57,165 nucleotides of DNA from an uncultured Eubacteriales bacterium (GTDB lineage Bacteria > Bacillota > Clostridia > Peptostreptococcales > Anaerovoracaceae), in contig USBT01000005.1 of NCBI GenBank assembly GCA_900553025.1, positions 1 to 57,165 of the forward strand, written 5' to 3'. Of the stretch, positions 32,625 through 41,573 are shown piece by piece. A model generated the notes under the pieces. That model saw only the letters and a list, made by a program, of their open reading frames with translations, was not told where the DNA came from and searched no databases. Both the position numbers and the translations under genes were made by a program. Numbering within the stretch: position 1 is the stretch's first letter; each line of letters begins with the position of its first letter.

Positions 32625-34832
32625 TTGAAAATCAACAGCGGAAATATTGTGATTGCTTTGGCAGGCAATCCGAACAGTGGAAAAACAACACTATTTAACG
32701 CACTTACAGGCTCAAACCAATATGTTGGCAACTGGCCTGGCGTTACGGTTGAAAAAAAAGAAGGACGATATAAGAAAAATAAAAATGTCGTTATAGCCGA
32801 TTTGCCAGGGATATATTCACTTTCCCCATATACATTGGAGGAGGTTGTTGCAAGGAATTATCTTTTGGACGAAAAGCCTGATGCAATTTTGAACATAGTT
32901 GATGGAACCAACCTTGAGAGAAACCTTTACCTGACTACTCAGTTACTTGAGCTTGGGATACCTGTCGTTGTGGCAGTAAACATGCTTGACGTACTCAAAA
33001 GCAGGGGTGATGTTATCGATGCAAAGGCTATGTCAAAGGCTTTAGGCTGCCCTGTAGTTGAAATTTCTGCACTTAAGGGTCTTGGTATTGATGACGCCGC
33101 ACAGGTTGCCGTTAGAGAGGCAACAGATAAAACAAAATCTAATTTAGAACATCATTTTTCAGGCCAGGTTGAGCATTTTCTTGCACATATTGAAGAAGCT
33201 GTTGTTCACAATCTTCCTGAATCTGAGCAGAGATGGTATTCTATTAAGCTTTTCGAAAGAGATGAAAATGCAATAAAGAGGCTGAACCTTACGCCTGAGG
33301 CACTAGAGCATATTGAAAAGGATATCAAAGAGTGTGAGAAAGAGATGGAAGACGACTCTGAAAGCATTATTACAAATGAGAGATACCTCTACATATCATC
33401 TATAATAGGTTCATGCTATAAAAAGAAAAGTCGCGTGGAGATGTCTACATCTGACAAAATAGACGCGGTTGTTACAAATAGGATATTAGCACTACCGATA
33501 TTTGCGCTCGTCATGTTTGCTGTATATTATGTTTCAATTAAAACTGTAGGAACTATGGCAACGGACTGGACTAACGATGTTCTTTTTGGTGGAGACCCTT
33601 GGAGCTTCTTTGGATTGTTTGAGGTACCGAGCATACCTGGTATTTTTGAAAGCATATTGAGCGGGCTTTCCGTATCTGGCTGGCTTCATGACCTTGTTAT
33701 AGATGGTATTGTTGCCGGAGTAGGTGCAGTTTTGGGCTTCCTACCACAGATGATAGTTCTCTTCCTCATGCTTGCATTCCTTGAAAGCTGTGGATATATG
33801 GCAAGGGTTGCATTCATCATGGATAGAGTTTTCAGAAAGTTCGGACTTTCGGGAAAATCCTTTATCCCTATGCTCATAGGCTCGGGATGTGGAGTTCCAG
33901 CAATCATGGCTTCAAGGACTATTGAAAACGAGCGTGATAGAAGAATGACTATAATGACGACAACTTTTGTGCCGTGCAGTGCGAAATTACCTATTATAGG
34001 ATTGATTTCTGGAGCACTCTTTAACGGAGCCGCATGGGTTGCTACGAGTGCATACTTTATAGGAATAGGTGCAATCATTGTATCGGGTATTATTTTAAAG
34101 AAGACAAAGCTATTCGCAGGAGAGCCGTCGCCGTTTGTACTTGAATTACCGTCCTATCACCTGCCAACAGTATCTGCAATACTTAGAACTACAGCTGAAA
34201 GAGCGTCATCTTTTGCTAAGAAAGCAGGAACGGTAATCCTACTTGCAACAATCTTTGTTTGGTTTACATCATCCTATGGTTGGGAAAATGGTTCCTTCGG
34301 AGCTGTTGATATGGATAAATCGATACTTGCCGGCATCGGTGGCATTTTCGCACCTCTGTTCAAACCACTCGGCTTTGGCAACTGGAGAGCCGCTGTTGCA
34401 GCAATAACAGGACTTGTAGCAAAAGAAAACGTTGTAGGCACTTTCGGAATCTTATATAAAGGTCTTGAGGAGGTATCTGAAAATGGCGATGAGATATGGG
34501 CATCAGTTGCTTCTCACTATACAGTAATGGGTGCTTATTCATTCCTAATATTCAACCTGATATGTGCTCCGTGCTTCGCGGCAATCGGTGCAATCAAGCG
34601 TGAGATGAACAGCGCCAAGTGGACATGGGCTGCAATAGGATATCAGACGATATTTGCCTATGTTTTGTCTCTGATATGCTACCAGCTTTGGAAATTTGTT
34701 GCAACAGGTGCATTTACAGTAGGAACGGCATTCGGCTTCGCATTCTTGGCTATTTTGTTATATCTTCTCTTTAGAAGCTACGACGACAAAACAGTTTTAA
34801 AGCCGAGGGAAATGGCTGTCGAGAATAACTAA
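32625..34832 (+). CDS. feoB: Ferrous iron transporter FeoB
   Basis: A 735-aa GTP-dependent Fe(II) transporter. N-terminal G domain: G1 GNPNSGKTT (~14-22), G3 DLPGIYS, G4 NMLD (~117), then the helical regulatory domain. The membrane part has two Gate motifs, including GSGCGVPAIMASRTIENERDRRMTIM and VPCSAKLPIIGLISGALF. TTG start at 32625, since taggaggaat lies directly upstream and G1 is at the usual distance. Regulated presumably by the CTAAC boxes at the feoA promoter. Followed by a frameshifted Cys-rich partner gene. Confidence 0.95.
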   Translation: MKINSGNIVIALAGNPNSGKTTLFNALTGSNQYVGNWPGVTVEKKEGRYKKNKNVVIADLPGIYSLSPYTLEEVVARNYLLDEKPDAILNIVDGTNLERNLYLTTQLLELGIPVVVAVNMLDVLKSRGDVIDAKAMSKALGCPVVEISALKGLGIDDAAQVAVREATDKTKSNLEHHFSGQVEHFLAHIEEAVVHNLPESEQRWYSIKLFERDENAIKRLNLTPEALEHIEKDIKECEKEMEDDSESIITNERYLYISSIIGSCYKKKSRVEMSTSDKIDAVVTNRILALPIFALVMFAVYYVSIKTVGTMATDWTNDVLFGGDPWSFFGLFEVPSIPGIFESILSGLSVSGWLHDLVIDGIVAGVGAVLGFLPQMIVLFLMLAFLESCGYMARVAFIMDRVFRKFGLSGKSFIPMLIGSGCGVPAIMASRTIENERDRRMTIMTTTFVPCSAKLPIIGLISGALFNGAAWVATSAYFIGIGAIIVSGIILKKTKLFAGEPSPFVLELPSYHLPTVSAILRTTAERASSFAKKAGTVILLATIFVWFTSSYGWENGSFGAVDMDKSILAGIGGIFAPLFKPLGFGNWRAAVAAITGLVAKENVVGTFGILYKGLEEVSENGDEIWASVASHYTVMGAYSFLIFNLICAPCFAAIGAIKREMNSAKWTWAAIGYQTIFAYVLSLICYQLWKFVATGAFTVGTAFGFAFLAILLYLLFRSYDDKTVLKPREMAVENN

Positions 34833-34858
34833 TATTTGTCTAGCGAAAGGAGGTTCAT

Positions 34859-35057
34859 ATGGGGAGCTTTTTCAGTGAACATATCGGAGATATTATCGTT
34901 GGTGGCGTTCTTCTGGTAATTGTGGCAGCAATAGTCATCAAGATGATTAGGGGTAAGAAAGCCGGCTTGTGGCTGTGGGTCAGGCTGCAGCGGATGTGCA
35001 AGCTCAAATATTTGCCATATGGATGCTGAACAGATAAAAAAGGCAATAGAAAAATAA
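34859..35057 (+). pseudogene. FeoB-associated Cys-rich membrane protein, frameshifted
   Basis: From ATG 34859 (RBS gaaaggagg) the frame encodes MGSFFSEHIGDIIVGG, then one hydrophobic helix and KMIRG, typical of the small membrane protein encoded after feoB. The expected cysteine tail is not in this frame. It is in the next one: from 34962 to the TAA at 35055-35057 the reading is PACGCGSGCSGCASSNICHMDAE and a lysine-rich end. One extra base, most simply in the GGGG run at 34950-34953, separates the frames. This is a sequencing error, a true mutation, or a slippage site. Confidence 0.8.
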
Positions 35058-35082
35058 AAAAATTGCAAAATGATAAAATGTG

Positions 35083-35115
35083 GGAGGTGCTGAAAAAAGT
35101 GCCTCCTATTTTGCT
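35083..35115 (+). terminator. Terminator of the feo operon
   Basis: GGAGGTGCT (35083-35091) pairs with AGTGCCTCC (35098-35106) through two wobbles, then TATTTTGCTTTATTTT. Confidence 0.7.
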
Positions 35116-35170
35116 TTATTTTCAATAAATATTATGATAGAATAGTTAGGATAATGATAGGAGGTAAGAG

Positions 35171-35533
35171 ATGTCTATTCAGGAATCTGGTGAAATGTAC
35201 CTAGAGACAATTTTGGTTCTTGGCAAGGAAGGAAAGAAGGTTAGATCCATTGATATTGCCAACTACAGGGATGTATCGAGGGCAAGCGTCAGCAGGGCTA
35301 TGGGACTTCTCAAGGAAAATGAATATCTCGATATCGATGAGTCGGGATATATAACGCTTACTGACAAGGGAAACAAGCTTGCAAATACTATATATAAGAG
35401 ACATCTGGTTTTATCTGATATTTTCAAGTCGATAGGTGTCAGTGAGGCTGTTGCAATTGAGGATGCTTGCAGAGTTGAGCACTATATCAGTGATGAAACC
35501 TTTAATGCCCTGAGAAAGCACTTTGAAAATTAG
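35171..35533 (+). CDS. DtxR/IdeR-type iron-dependent repressor
   Basis: A 120-aa metalloregulator: N-terminal winged helix (YLETILVLGKEGKKVRSIDIANYRDVSRASVSRAMGLLKENEYL) and dimerisation domain. Metal ligands follow the iron-type DtxR pattern rather than MntR: Met9 in EMYL, and Cys100-x2-Glu103-His104 in DACRVEH, with His78 also present. No SH3 domain (short form). RBS gataggaggtaag. Located right after the feo genes; with Fe(II) bound it probably represses feo at the CTAAC boxes. The iron preference is inferred from ligand identity. Confidence 0.88.
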   Translation: MSIQESGEMYLETILVLGKEGKKVRSIDIANYRDVSRASVSRAMGLLKENEYLDIDESGYITLTDKGNKLANTIYKRHLVLSDIFKSIGVSEAVAIEDACRVEHYISDETFNALRKHFEN

Positions 35534-35653
35534 ATTGTATTTCCAAAAGCTTGGCGTTCTTACAAAAAATAAATTTTAAAAAGTGTTAATAAACAATATA
35601 ACAAGCTTGGCAGGATTTGTCATGAAATTTTGAGAATAAGGAGCAATATATAG

Positions 35654-37399
35654 ATGGATGTATTCTCGTTTTTTACCTTAGGGGGTGGGCTTGCTCTGTT
35701 CCTCTATGGGATGAATGTAATGTCGCAAGGTCTCAGCAGGATTGCAGGCGGTAGACTGGAGATTATTCTAAAAAAAATGACGGCAACAAAGCTTCACAGT
35801 CTATTTCTAGGATTTGCGATTACGGCAGCGATACAGAGCTCTTCAGCAGTTACGGTAATGCTTGTAGGTCTTGTAAATTCAGGCATCATGGAGCTTGGTC
35901 AAACAATCGGCGTTATCATGGGGTCCAATATCGGAACTACCGTAACGGCATGGATTTTGAGCTTAATAGGCATTCAGGGAGATAATTTCTTTGTTAAAAT
36001 AGTCAATCCGTCTAACTTTTCACCTGTGCTTGCACTGGTAGGTGTGATAATGACTATGAGTGCGAAAAAGAGCAAGCACAAGGACATAGGAACGATTATG
36101 ATCGGGTTTGCAATATTGATGTTCGGCATGGGGTTCATGAGCGATGCTGTAAAGCCACTCACTGAAAGCCCGCAATTTGCAAAGATTTTGATTGCGTTTA
36201 ACAATCCTTTCCTCGGAATTTTAACAGGCTTTGTTCTGACGGCTATTATTCAAAGCTCATCAGCCTCGGTTGGAATTTTGCAGGCACTATCGCTTACCTC
36301 CAGCCTGACATATGGGATGGCAATACCTATTATCATGGGTCAGAACATAGGAACGTGCATTACGGCTATAATTTCTAGCATAGGCGTTTCAAAAAATGCT
36401 AAGAGAGTAGCTGTTATACATGTTTTGTTTAACTTAATAGGCACAGCAGTTTGCCTTGTTTTGTTCTATGTTGGGCATGCGTTGTTTAAGTTCCCGTGGA
36501 TAGAAACAACGATAGGACCGCTGGGTATAGCTATTTCGCATACGATATTCAATGTGCTAACCACAATTTTCTTGCTTCCTTTCTCTAACAAAATAGTTTT
36601 AGTTGCAAGGAAAATAATTCGTGCTGAGGGACATGAATCAAGTTTTCTTGACGAGAGACTTTTCAGAACACCTCCCGTTGCTATTCAGGAATGCAGAAAT
36701 AAGACTGATGAAATGGCAAAGCTTGCAATTGGCAATGTTAACTCTGCGATGGAGCTAATCTTTAATTATGACGAGGATAAGGCTGAAAAAATTGATAAGA
36801 TTGAATCAAAGATTGATAGATTTGAGGATAAGCTAGGTTCATATCTTGTAAAACTTTCAGGCTTTGAGCTATCAGATACGGACAGTAGGATGATTTCAAC
36901 GCTTCTGCATACAATAGGGGATTTTGAGAGAATTGGCGATCACGCAACCACTATTTTGCAGGCGGCAAGGGAGATAAAAGATAAGGATATTGTTTTTTCA
37001 GATACTGCAATGGTTGAGCTTAATCACATAAAGAGTGCATTGTATGAAATAGCTTCAATAACATTAGCTGCTTTTGTGGATGACAATCTGGAAAAGGCGA
37101 GGGAAGTCGAGCCGCTTGAGGAGGTTATCGATGACCTTACTGATTTGATAAAGACAAGACATATAAACAGGCTTCAGTCAGGGGAGTGTACGATAGAGCA
37201 TGGATTTGTTTTGAATGATATGCTTATAAGTTTTGAAAGAATATCAGACCACTGTTCAAATGTTGCGGCTGCACTGATTGAACTTGAAAATTATAGCTTT
37301 GAAAGACATAAATATCTAAGGCGACTTAAGACAAGAGATGACGAAAATTTTAAGGCTCTGTATCAAGAATTTTCTTCGAAGTACGGATTGCCTATATGA
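35654..37399 (+). CDS. Na+/phosphate cotransporter family protein with PhoU-like domain
   Basis: A 581-aa protein. The N-terminal ~310 residues hold the two inverted Na/Pi-cotransporter repeats, each with the QSSSA motif (AITAAIQSSSAVTVMLVG and LTAIIQSSSASVGILQ), in about eight membrane segments. The C-terminal ~220 residues are a helical PhoU-like domain (FERIGDHATTILQAA and FERISDHCSNVAAAL, with the metal-binding E/D-x3-D pattern). Such NptA-like proteins import phosphate with sodium, the PhoU part probably regulating flux. RBS aaggagcaata. Monocistronic. Confidence 0.9.
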   Translation: MDVFSFFTLGGGLALFLYGMNVMSQGLSRIAGGRLEIILKKMTATKLHSLFLGFAITAAIQSSSAVTVMLVGLVNSGIMELGQTIGVIMGSNIGTTVTAWILSLIGIQGDNFFVKIVNPSNFSPVLALVGVIMTMSAKKSKHKDIGTIMIGFAILMFGMGFMSDAVKPLTESPQFAKILIAFNNPFLGILTGFVLTAIIQSSSASVGILQALSLTSSLTYGMAIPIIMGQNIGTCITAIISSIGVSKNAKRVAVIHVLFNLIGTAVCLVLFYVGHALFKFPWIETTIGPLGIAISHTIFNVLTTIFLLPFSNKIVLVARKIIRAEGHESSFLDERLFRTPPVAIQECRNKTDEMAKLAIGNVNSAMELIFNYDEDKAEKIDKIESKIDRFEDKLGSYLVKLSGFELSDTDSRMISTLLHTIGDFERIGDHATTILQAAREIKDKDIVFSDTAMVELNHIKSALYEIASITLAAFVDDNLEKAREVEPLEEVIDDLTDLIKTRHINRLQSGECTIEHGFVLNDMLISFERISDHCSNVAAALIELENYSFERHKYLRRLKTRDDENFKALYQEFSSKYGLPI

Positions 37400-37477
37400 G
37401 AGGCTAAGCAGAGGCTAAGCTTTATTGCATTTGAAGGCAATGAGATGAAAGCAATGGAATTAAAGCAATGAGATGAG

Positions 37478-37505
37478 CAGTTACCAACTTGATGTTGGTG
37501 TACTG
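37478..37505 (+). promoter_or_regulatory. Small hairpin upstream of the mreB-like gene
   Basis: CAGT-ACCAAC pairs with GTTGGT-ACTG around TTGAT (37478-37505), just before the MreB-like RBS. The 5' part of this gap has a direct repeat GAGGCTAAGC (37399-37419). It could be a leader hairpin; no T-tract follows. Confidence 0.35.
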
Positions 37506-37539
37506 ACCACTACGCTTTATATATTAGGAGGAGAATTAT

Positions 37540-38562
37540 ATGGCATTTTCAAATGAGGTTGGCATAGATCTCGGCACTGCCAATGTGCTGGTTTATATTA
37601 AAAATAAGGGGATAGTTTTAAATGAACCTGCGGTTGTAGCTGTTAATAAAGACACGGATGAAATCCTTGCTGTAGGAGAAGAAGCAAGACAGATGCTTGG
37701 TAGGACACCAGGCAATATTATCGCTTTAAGACCTCTTAGTGATGGAGTAATTTCAGATTATGATATCACTGAACGTATGCTCAAATATTTTATTGCAAAA
37801 ACCTGCGGAAGAAGCAGATTCTTCAGACCCAAAATAATGGTCTGTGTTCCAAGCGGAGTGACAGAGGTTGAAAAAAGAGCCGTAAGAGAAGCGGCGACTC
37901 AAGCAGGTGGTAAGGATGTGTATCTCATGGAGGAACCTGTTGCTGCAGCGATAGGAGCTGGTCTTGATATATCTAAGCCTGATGGAGTGATGGTCATTGA
38001 CATAGGTGGTGGAACTACTGATATTGCTGTAATATCACTTGGTGGAATAGTTGCAAGCGCATCTGTTAAAATGGCTGGAGACAAATTTGATGAATCAATA
38101 ATCAAATACATGAGAAAGGTCCACAAGTTATATATAGGTGAGAGAACCGGTGAAGAACTAAAGAAGACAATAGGTACTGCATTTCCGCGTGAAGAAAGCG
38201 TGACAATGGAGTGCAGAGGAAGAGACTTAATCACAGGACTTCCAAAAACAGTGATGGTAACATCTGAAGAAATGCTAAAGGCTCTTGAGGAACCTCTACA
38301 TACAATTTGCGAGACAGTTCACAGCGTGCTTGAAAAGACACCTCCTGAACTTGCTGCTGATATCAGTAATTCAGGCATTATACTCACAGGCGGTGGAGCA
38401 TATCTATATGGTATTGACAAAAGAATCGAAGCCCGAACAGGTATCAATGTTCACATTGCTGAGGATCCGTCGTCATGTGTGGCAATCGGAACCGGGAAAG
38501 CACTCAATGAGCTTGAGAAAATTGAAAATAATAAGCTGAACAAGAGGGAGCCATATCTTTAA
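37540..38562 (+). CDS. MreB/Mbl-family rod-shape actin homologue
   Basis: A 340-aa actin-fold ATPase. Phosphate-1 EVGIDLGTANVLVYI (~5-19), phosphate-2 VMVIDIGGGTTDIAVISLGG (~150-169), adenosine motif IILTGGGAYLYGID (~283-296). MreB-type proteins form membrane-associated filaments steering lateral cell-wall synthesis. It stands alone, not with mreCD, which fits an Mbl or MreBH paralogue rather than the main MreB. RBS aggaggagaat. The 3' end of the coding sequence forms half of the terminator stem. Confidence 0.92.
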   Translation: MAFSNEVGIDLGTANVLVYIKNKGIVLNEPAVVAVNKDTDEILAVGEEARQMLGRTPGNIIALRPLSDGVISDYDITERMLKYFIAKTCGRSRFFRPKIMVCVPSGVTEVEKRAVREAATQAGGKDVYLMEEPVAAAIGAGLDISKPDGVMVIDIGGGTTDIAVISLGGIVASASVKMAGDKFDESIIKYMRKVHKLYIGERTGEELKKTIGTAFPREESVTMECRGRDLITGLPKTVMVTSEEMLKALEEPLHTICETVHSVLEKTPPELAADISNSGIILTGGGAYLYGIDKRIEARTGINVHIAEDPSSCVAIGTGKALNELEKIENNKLNKREPYL

Positions 38563-38579
38563 AGGGTGGCTCCTTTTTT
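38547..38579 (+). terminator. Terminator overlapping the mreB-like stop
   Basis: GGAGCCA (38547-38553, inside the last codons) pairs with TGGCTCC (38567-38573), then TTTTTT. Confidence 0.88.
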
Positions 38580-38671
38580 AAAATTTATAAGATAAGAATT
38601 TATTTGACTTTGAACTGATTTTAGTGATTTGTCTGACTTAAACTTAGTGAAGACTAGGAAATGGAAAAAAT

Positions 38672-39793
38672 ATGAAAAGAGAACTTATAGCTACAACTAC
38701 CTTTGGACTTGAAGCGGTTGCACGCAGGGAAATAGAAAATTTAGGATATGAAATTATAAAGACCGAGGATGGTAAGCTTACATATGCTGAAGATTCTAAG
38801 GCAATTGCAAAATCAAATTTATGGCTTAGGACAGCTGACCGAGTACTTCTCAAAATGGGAGAAAGCGAAGTGAAAAACTTTGAGGATTTGTTCCAGTTTG
38901 TAAAAGGACTGCCTTGGGAAAGCATTATCCCCAAAGACGGTTGTTTTGTTGTGAATGGAACGGCGGTTAAGTCTAAGCTCACCAGCCTTCCTGCAATTCA
39001 GAGAACAATCAAAAAAGCTATGGTTTTAAGGCTTTCGGAGGCTCATGGTGAAGGACTCCCAGAAACAGGTGCTAAATATCCGATAAGATTCACGCTGCTC
39101 AAAGATGTTTTTACTATCTCAATCGATACTACGGGCGCAGGCTTGCACAAAAGAGGTTACCGCGTAAAAAATGTGGAGGCGCCTATCAAGGAAACACTCG
39201 CAGCGGCACTTGTTGAGCTCTCGTTTTGGAATAGTGGCAGGCTCCTTGTTGACCCTTGCTGTGGGTCGGGGACTATTTTGATTGAGGCGGCGATGATCGC
39301 TAGAAACATTGCACCGGGGCTTTGCAGAAGCTTTGTGTCTGAGGAATGGGACATTTTTTCTGATGATATCTGGCAAAGAGAGAGAAAATACGCTGAGGAA
39401 TCGAAAAAATGCGAAGGGAAGCTTTTGATAAGAGGATATGACATCGATTCAAAAGCAGTTATGGCTGCAAAACAAAATGCAGAGGCTGCTGGTGTGAGCA
39501 ATGACGTTAGTGTTGAAAAAATGAGCGTGAGCAAGCTTAAAATTCCTGAGAAAGGTGCGATTATAATAACCAATCCTCCATATGGGCAGAGAATTGGAAG
39601 TGACGAAGAGATGGAAATAGTGGATAAAGCTCTTAGGAGATTGATGTCTGACAACGATGGTTTGTCGGTGTTCGCTATAACATCGGAGAAAGGCTTTGAA
39701 AAGAAAATGGGGAGGAAGGCTGATAGACGAAGGAAGTTATATAACGGTAGAATTGAAACGACATATTATCAGTATCATGGAAAGAAGCTGTAA
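38672..39793 (+). CDS. THUMP-domain rRNA guanine-N2 methyltransferase (RlmL/YpsC-like)
   Basis: A 373-aa SAM-dependent methyltransferase. N-terminal THUMP RNA-binding domain (~1-160), then the UPF0020 Rossmann methyltransferase: LLVDPCCGSGTILIEAAMIA (motif I, ~191-210) and ITNPPYGQRIG (motif IV). The closest class is 23S rRNA G2445 N2-methyltransferase. The MocR-like gene begins 2 bp after its stop, so they are co-transcribed, though a functional link is not obvious. Confidence 0.9.
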   Translation: MKRELIATTTFGLEAVARREIENLGYEIIKTEDGKLTYAEDSKAIAKSNLWLRTADRVLLKMGESEVKNFEDLFQFVKGLPWESIIPKDGCFVVNGTAVKSKLTSLPAIQRTIKKAMVLRLSEAHGEGLPETGAKYPIRFTLLKDVFTISIDTTGAGLHKRGYRVKNVEAPIKETLAAALVELSFWNSGRLLVDPCCGSGTILIEAAMIARNIAPGLCRSFVSEEWDIFSDDIWQRERKYAEESKKCEGKLLIRGYDIDSKAVMAAKQNAEAAGVSNDVSVEKMSVSKLKIPEKGAIIITNPPYGQRIGSDEEMEIVDKALRRLMSDNDGLSVFAITSEKGFEKKMGRKADRRRKLYNGRIETTYYQYHGKKL

Positions 39794-39795
39794 CC

Positions 39796-41331
39796 ATGAA
39801 TATAAAAATTGATAAAAAATCAAAAGAGGCACTGTATTGGCAAATTTACAGTCAAATAAAAGCTTTGATTATTGATGGAAGCATTCAGCACGGATCTTAT
39901 CTACCCTCCGAAAGACCTTTTGCCAAAGAACTCGGTGTGCACCGAAATACTATAATAAGAGCATATGGTGAGCTTAAAGGTGAGCAGCTTATTATTTCAA
40001 GACAGGGTATGGGGTATCAGGTTTCTTACAATAGTGAATATAACTCAGTGCAACAAGATGATGATTTGAAAAGAACCGAGTCCTCTAAAAAACAAAATAA
40101 GAATTCTTCAAATAGCTCAGTAAAAAATAAACTGAAGGATGTTAACTGGGACCAAATGATAAAGGACGAATATCGTGATGTTGGCGAGAAATTTGACAAA
40201 GCCTTTCAAATGCAGGGCAAGGATACTAAGATTTCTATGGCTGTAGGTATTCCGCCTATAATTTATGACGAGGAAGAAATAGCGGCACATATTGCTTGCA
40301 TTCTTAAAGAAAATGGGAAAAAAGAATCATATATAACACCATACCAGGGCGATGAGGAATGCCGTAGACAGATAGTAAGCTACCTCAGAGGCAAGGGCAT
40401 CAGGGCTAAGATGAGTGAACTTCAGGTGATGAGCGAGACGAACCAGGCATTTGATTTTATCATGACAGCAACACTAAGGCCGGGTGACAAAATAATAATC
40501 GAGGAGCCAGTATCGCCAGATGTTTACAGGCTGATAGATTTAAATGACTGCAAAGCCATAACCGTACCTGTTGATGAAAATGGAATGAAGTGCGAGAATC
40601 TAGGCCCAATGATTGAAAAATATAAGCCTAAATATATTTACATCAATTCAAGCTATCACGATCCCACGGGAGTATGCCTATCTGTAGAGCGCAAGAAGGA
40701 GCTTCTGGATATTTCATACAGATACAGAATACCGATAATTGAAGATGACAGCGGATCTGAGCTTAATTTTTTTGGAAATCCTGAGCCAACGTTAAAATCC
40801 ATGGATAAAGGAAATAACGTTATATATATTTATTCATTTGCACTCAGCTTTGTACCAGGACTTTCGATAGCATTCATCGTAGCACCGGAGGAACTTGCAA
40901 GAAGTTTACGCTACCTTGTTTCGGTAAGGCTTATGTCACTTGAGTGGGTCGCTCAAAAGCTAATTGCAAGATGCCTAGCGGACGGAAGTTATATCAGAAA
41001 AACAGCGGAGATAAGGCGTCGAAATAGAGAGAATTTCAGAACAATCTGCCCATTTCTTGACGAGCTCAAACCATACGGACTTAGCTACCATACTCCAAAA
41101 GGGGGAGTTTACATATGGGTTAAATTACCGACAGGACTTGACAGCAGGAAGGTGGTGCTTGAAGCGGAAAGGCGAGGCGTATCGTTTATTGCTGGCACTG
41201 TTTTTTATCCAGGTAGAATGGCAGGTAAGGACAAAATAAGGATAAATTTCTCACACGAGAAAAAGAACATGGTAATTGAGGGCATGAAAATTTTCTCGGC
41301 AATAATACGTGAAATGGTAGAAGGGGAGTAA
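39796..41331 (+). CDS. MocR-like GntR/aminotransferase regulator lacking the PLP lysine
   Basis: A 511-aa protein. N-terminal GntR winged helix (LYWQIYSQIKALIIDGSIQHGSYLPSERPFAKELGVHRNTIIRAY, ~13-57), long Ser/Lys/Asn linker (~80-115), then a fold-type I aminotransferase domain. PLP-N1 aspartate region IIEDDSGSEL (315-323) is kept. The Schiff-base segment normally shaped F-S-K-S/T-L-x-P is F-A-L-S-F-V-P here (348-354): Leu350 replaces the lysine. It therefore cannot bind PLP covalently, unlike GabR/PdxR-type members, and is probably a pure regulator with a different ligand. Target unknown. Confidence 0.85.
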   Translation: MNIKIDKKSKEALYWQIYSQIKALIIDGSIQHGSYLPSERPFAKELGVHRNTIIRAYGELKGEQLIISRQGMGYQVSYNSEYNSVQQDDDLKRTESSKKQNKNSSNSSVKNKLKDVNWDQMIKDEYRDVGEKFDKAFQMQGKDTKISMAVGIPPIIYDEEEIAAHIACILKENGKKESYITPYQGDEECRRQIVSYLRGKGIRAKMSELQVMSETNQAFDFIMTATLRPGDKIIIEEPVSPDVYRLIDLNDCKAITVPVDENGMKCENLGPMIEKYKPKYIYINSSYHDPTGVCLSVERKKELLDISYRYRIPIIEDDSGSELNFFGNPEPTLKSMDKGNNVIYIYSFALSFVPGLSIAFIVAPEELARSLRYLVSVRLMSLEWVAQKLIARCLADGSYIRKTAEIRRRNRENFRTICPFLDELKPYGLSYHTPKGGVYIWVKLPTGLDSRKVVLEAERRGVSFIAGTVFYPGRMAGKDKIRINFSHEKKNMVIEGMKIFSAIIREMVEGE

Positions 41332-41345
41332 ATTTGCGTCCGTGA

Positions 41346-41371
41346 AAAAGCCTGTAAAATAAGGCTTTTGC
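41346..41371 (+). terminator. Terminator after the MocR-like gene
   Basis: AAAAGCC (41346-41352) pairs with GGCTTTT (41363-41369), short T-tract. The gap up to 41573 also has a strong RBS and ATG (aaaggaggccat-ATG at 41464) opening a 76-codon frame of unknown merit that runs into the methylase gene. Confidence 0.65.
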
Positions 41372-41573
41372 CGTTTGAAAGTCCCTCAAAAATGCCCAGC
41401 AAATCTCCATTCTTTAGAATTATATTGTAGTCTACCAACTGCAATATACTAAAAGGAGGCCATATGGGTTTAAATGACATACATAGTTATCGCATTCAAA
41501 ATGGTATTGCTATTATTCGAGATTTAGAATATAATGTAGCAAATGATACACAGCATAGGAACAGGAGCTTGTT

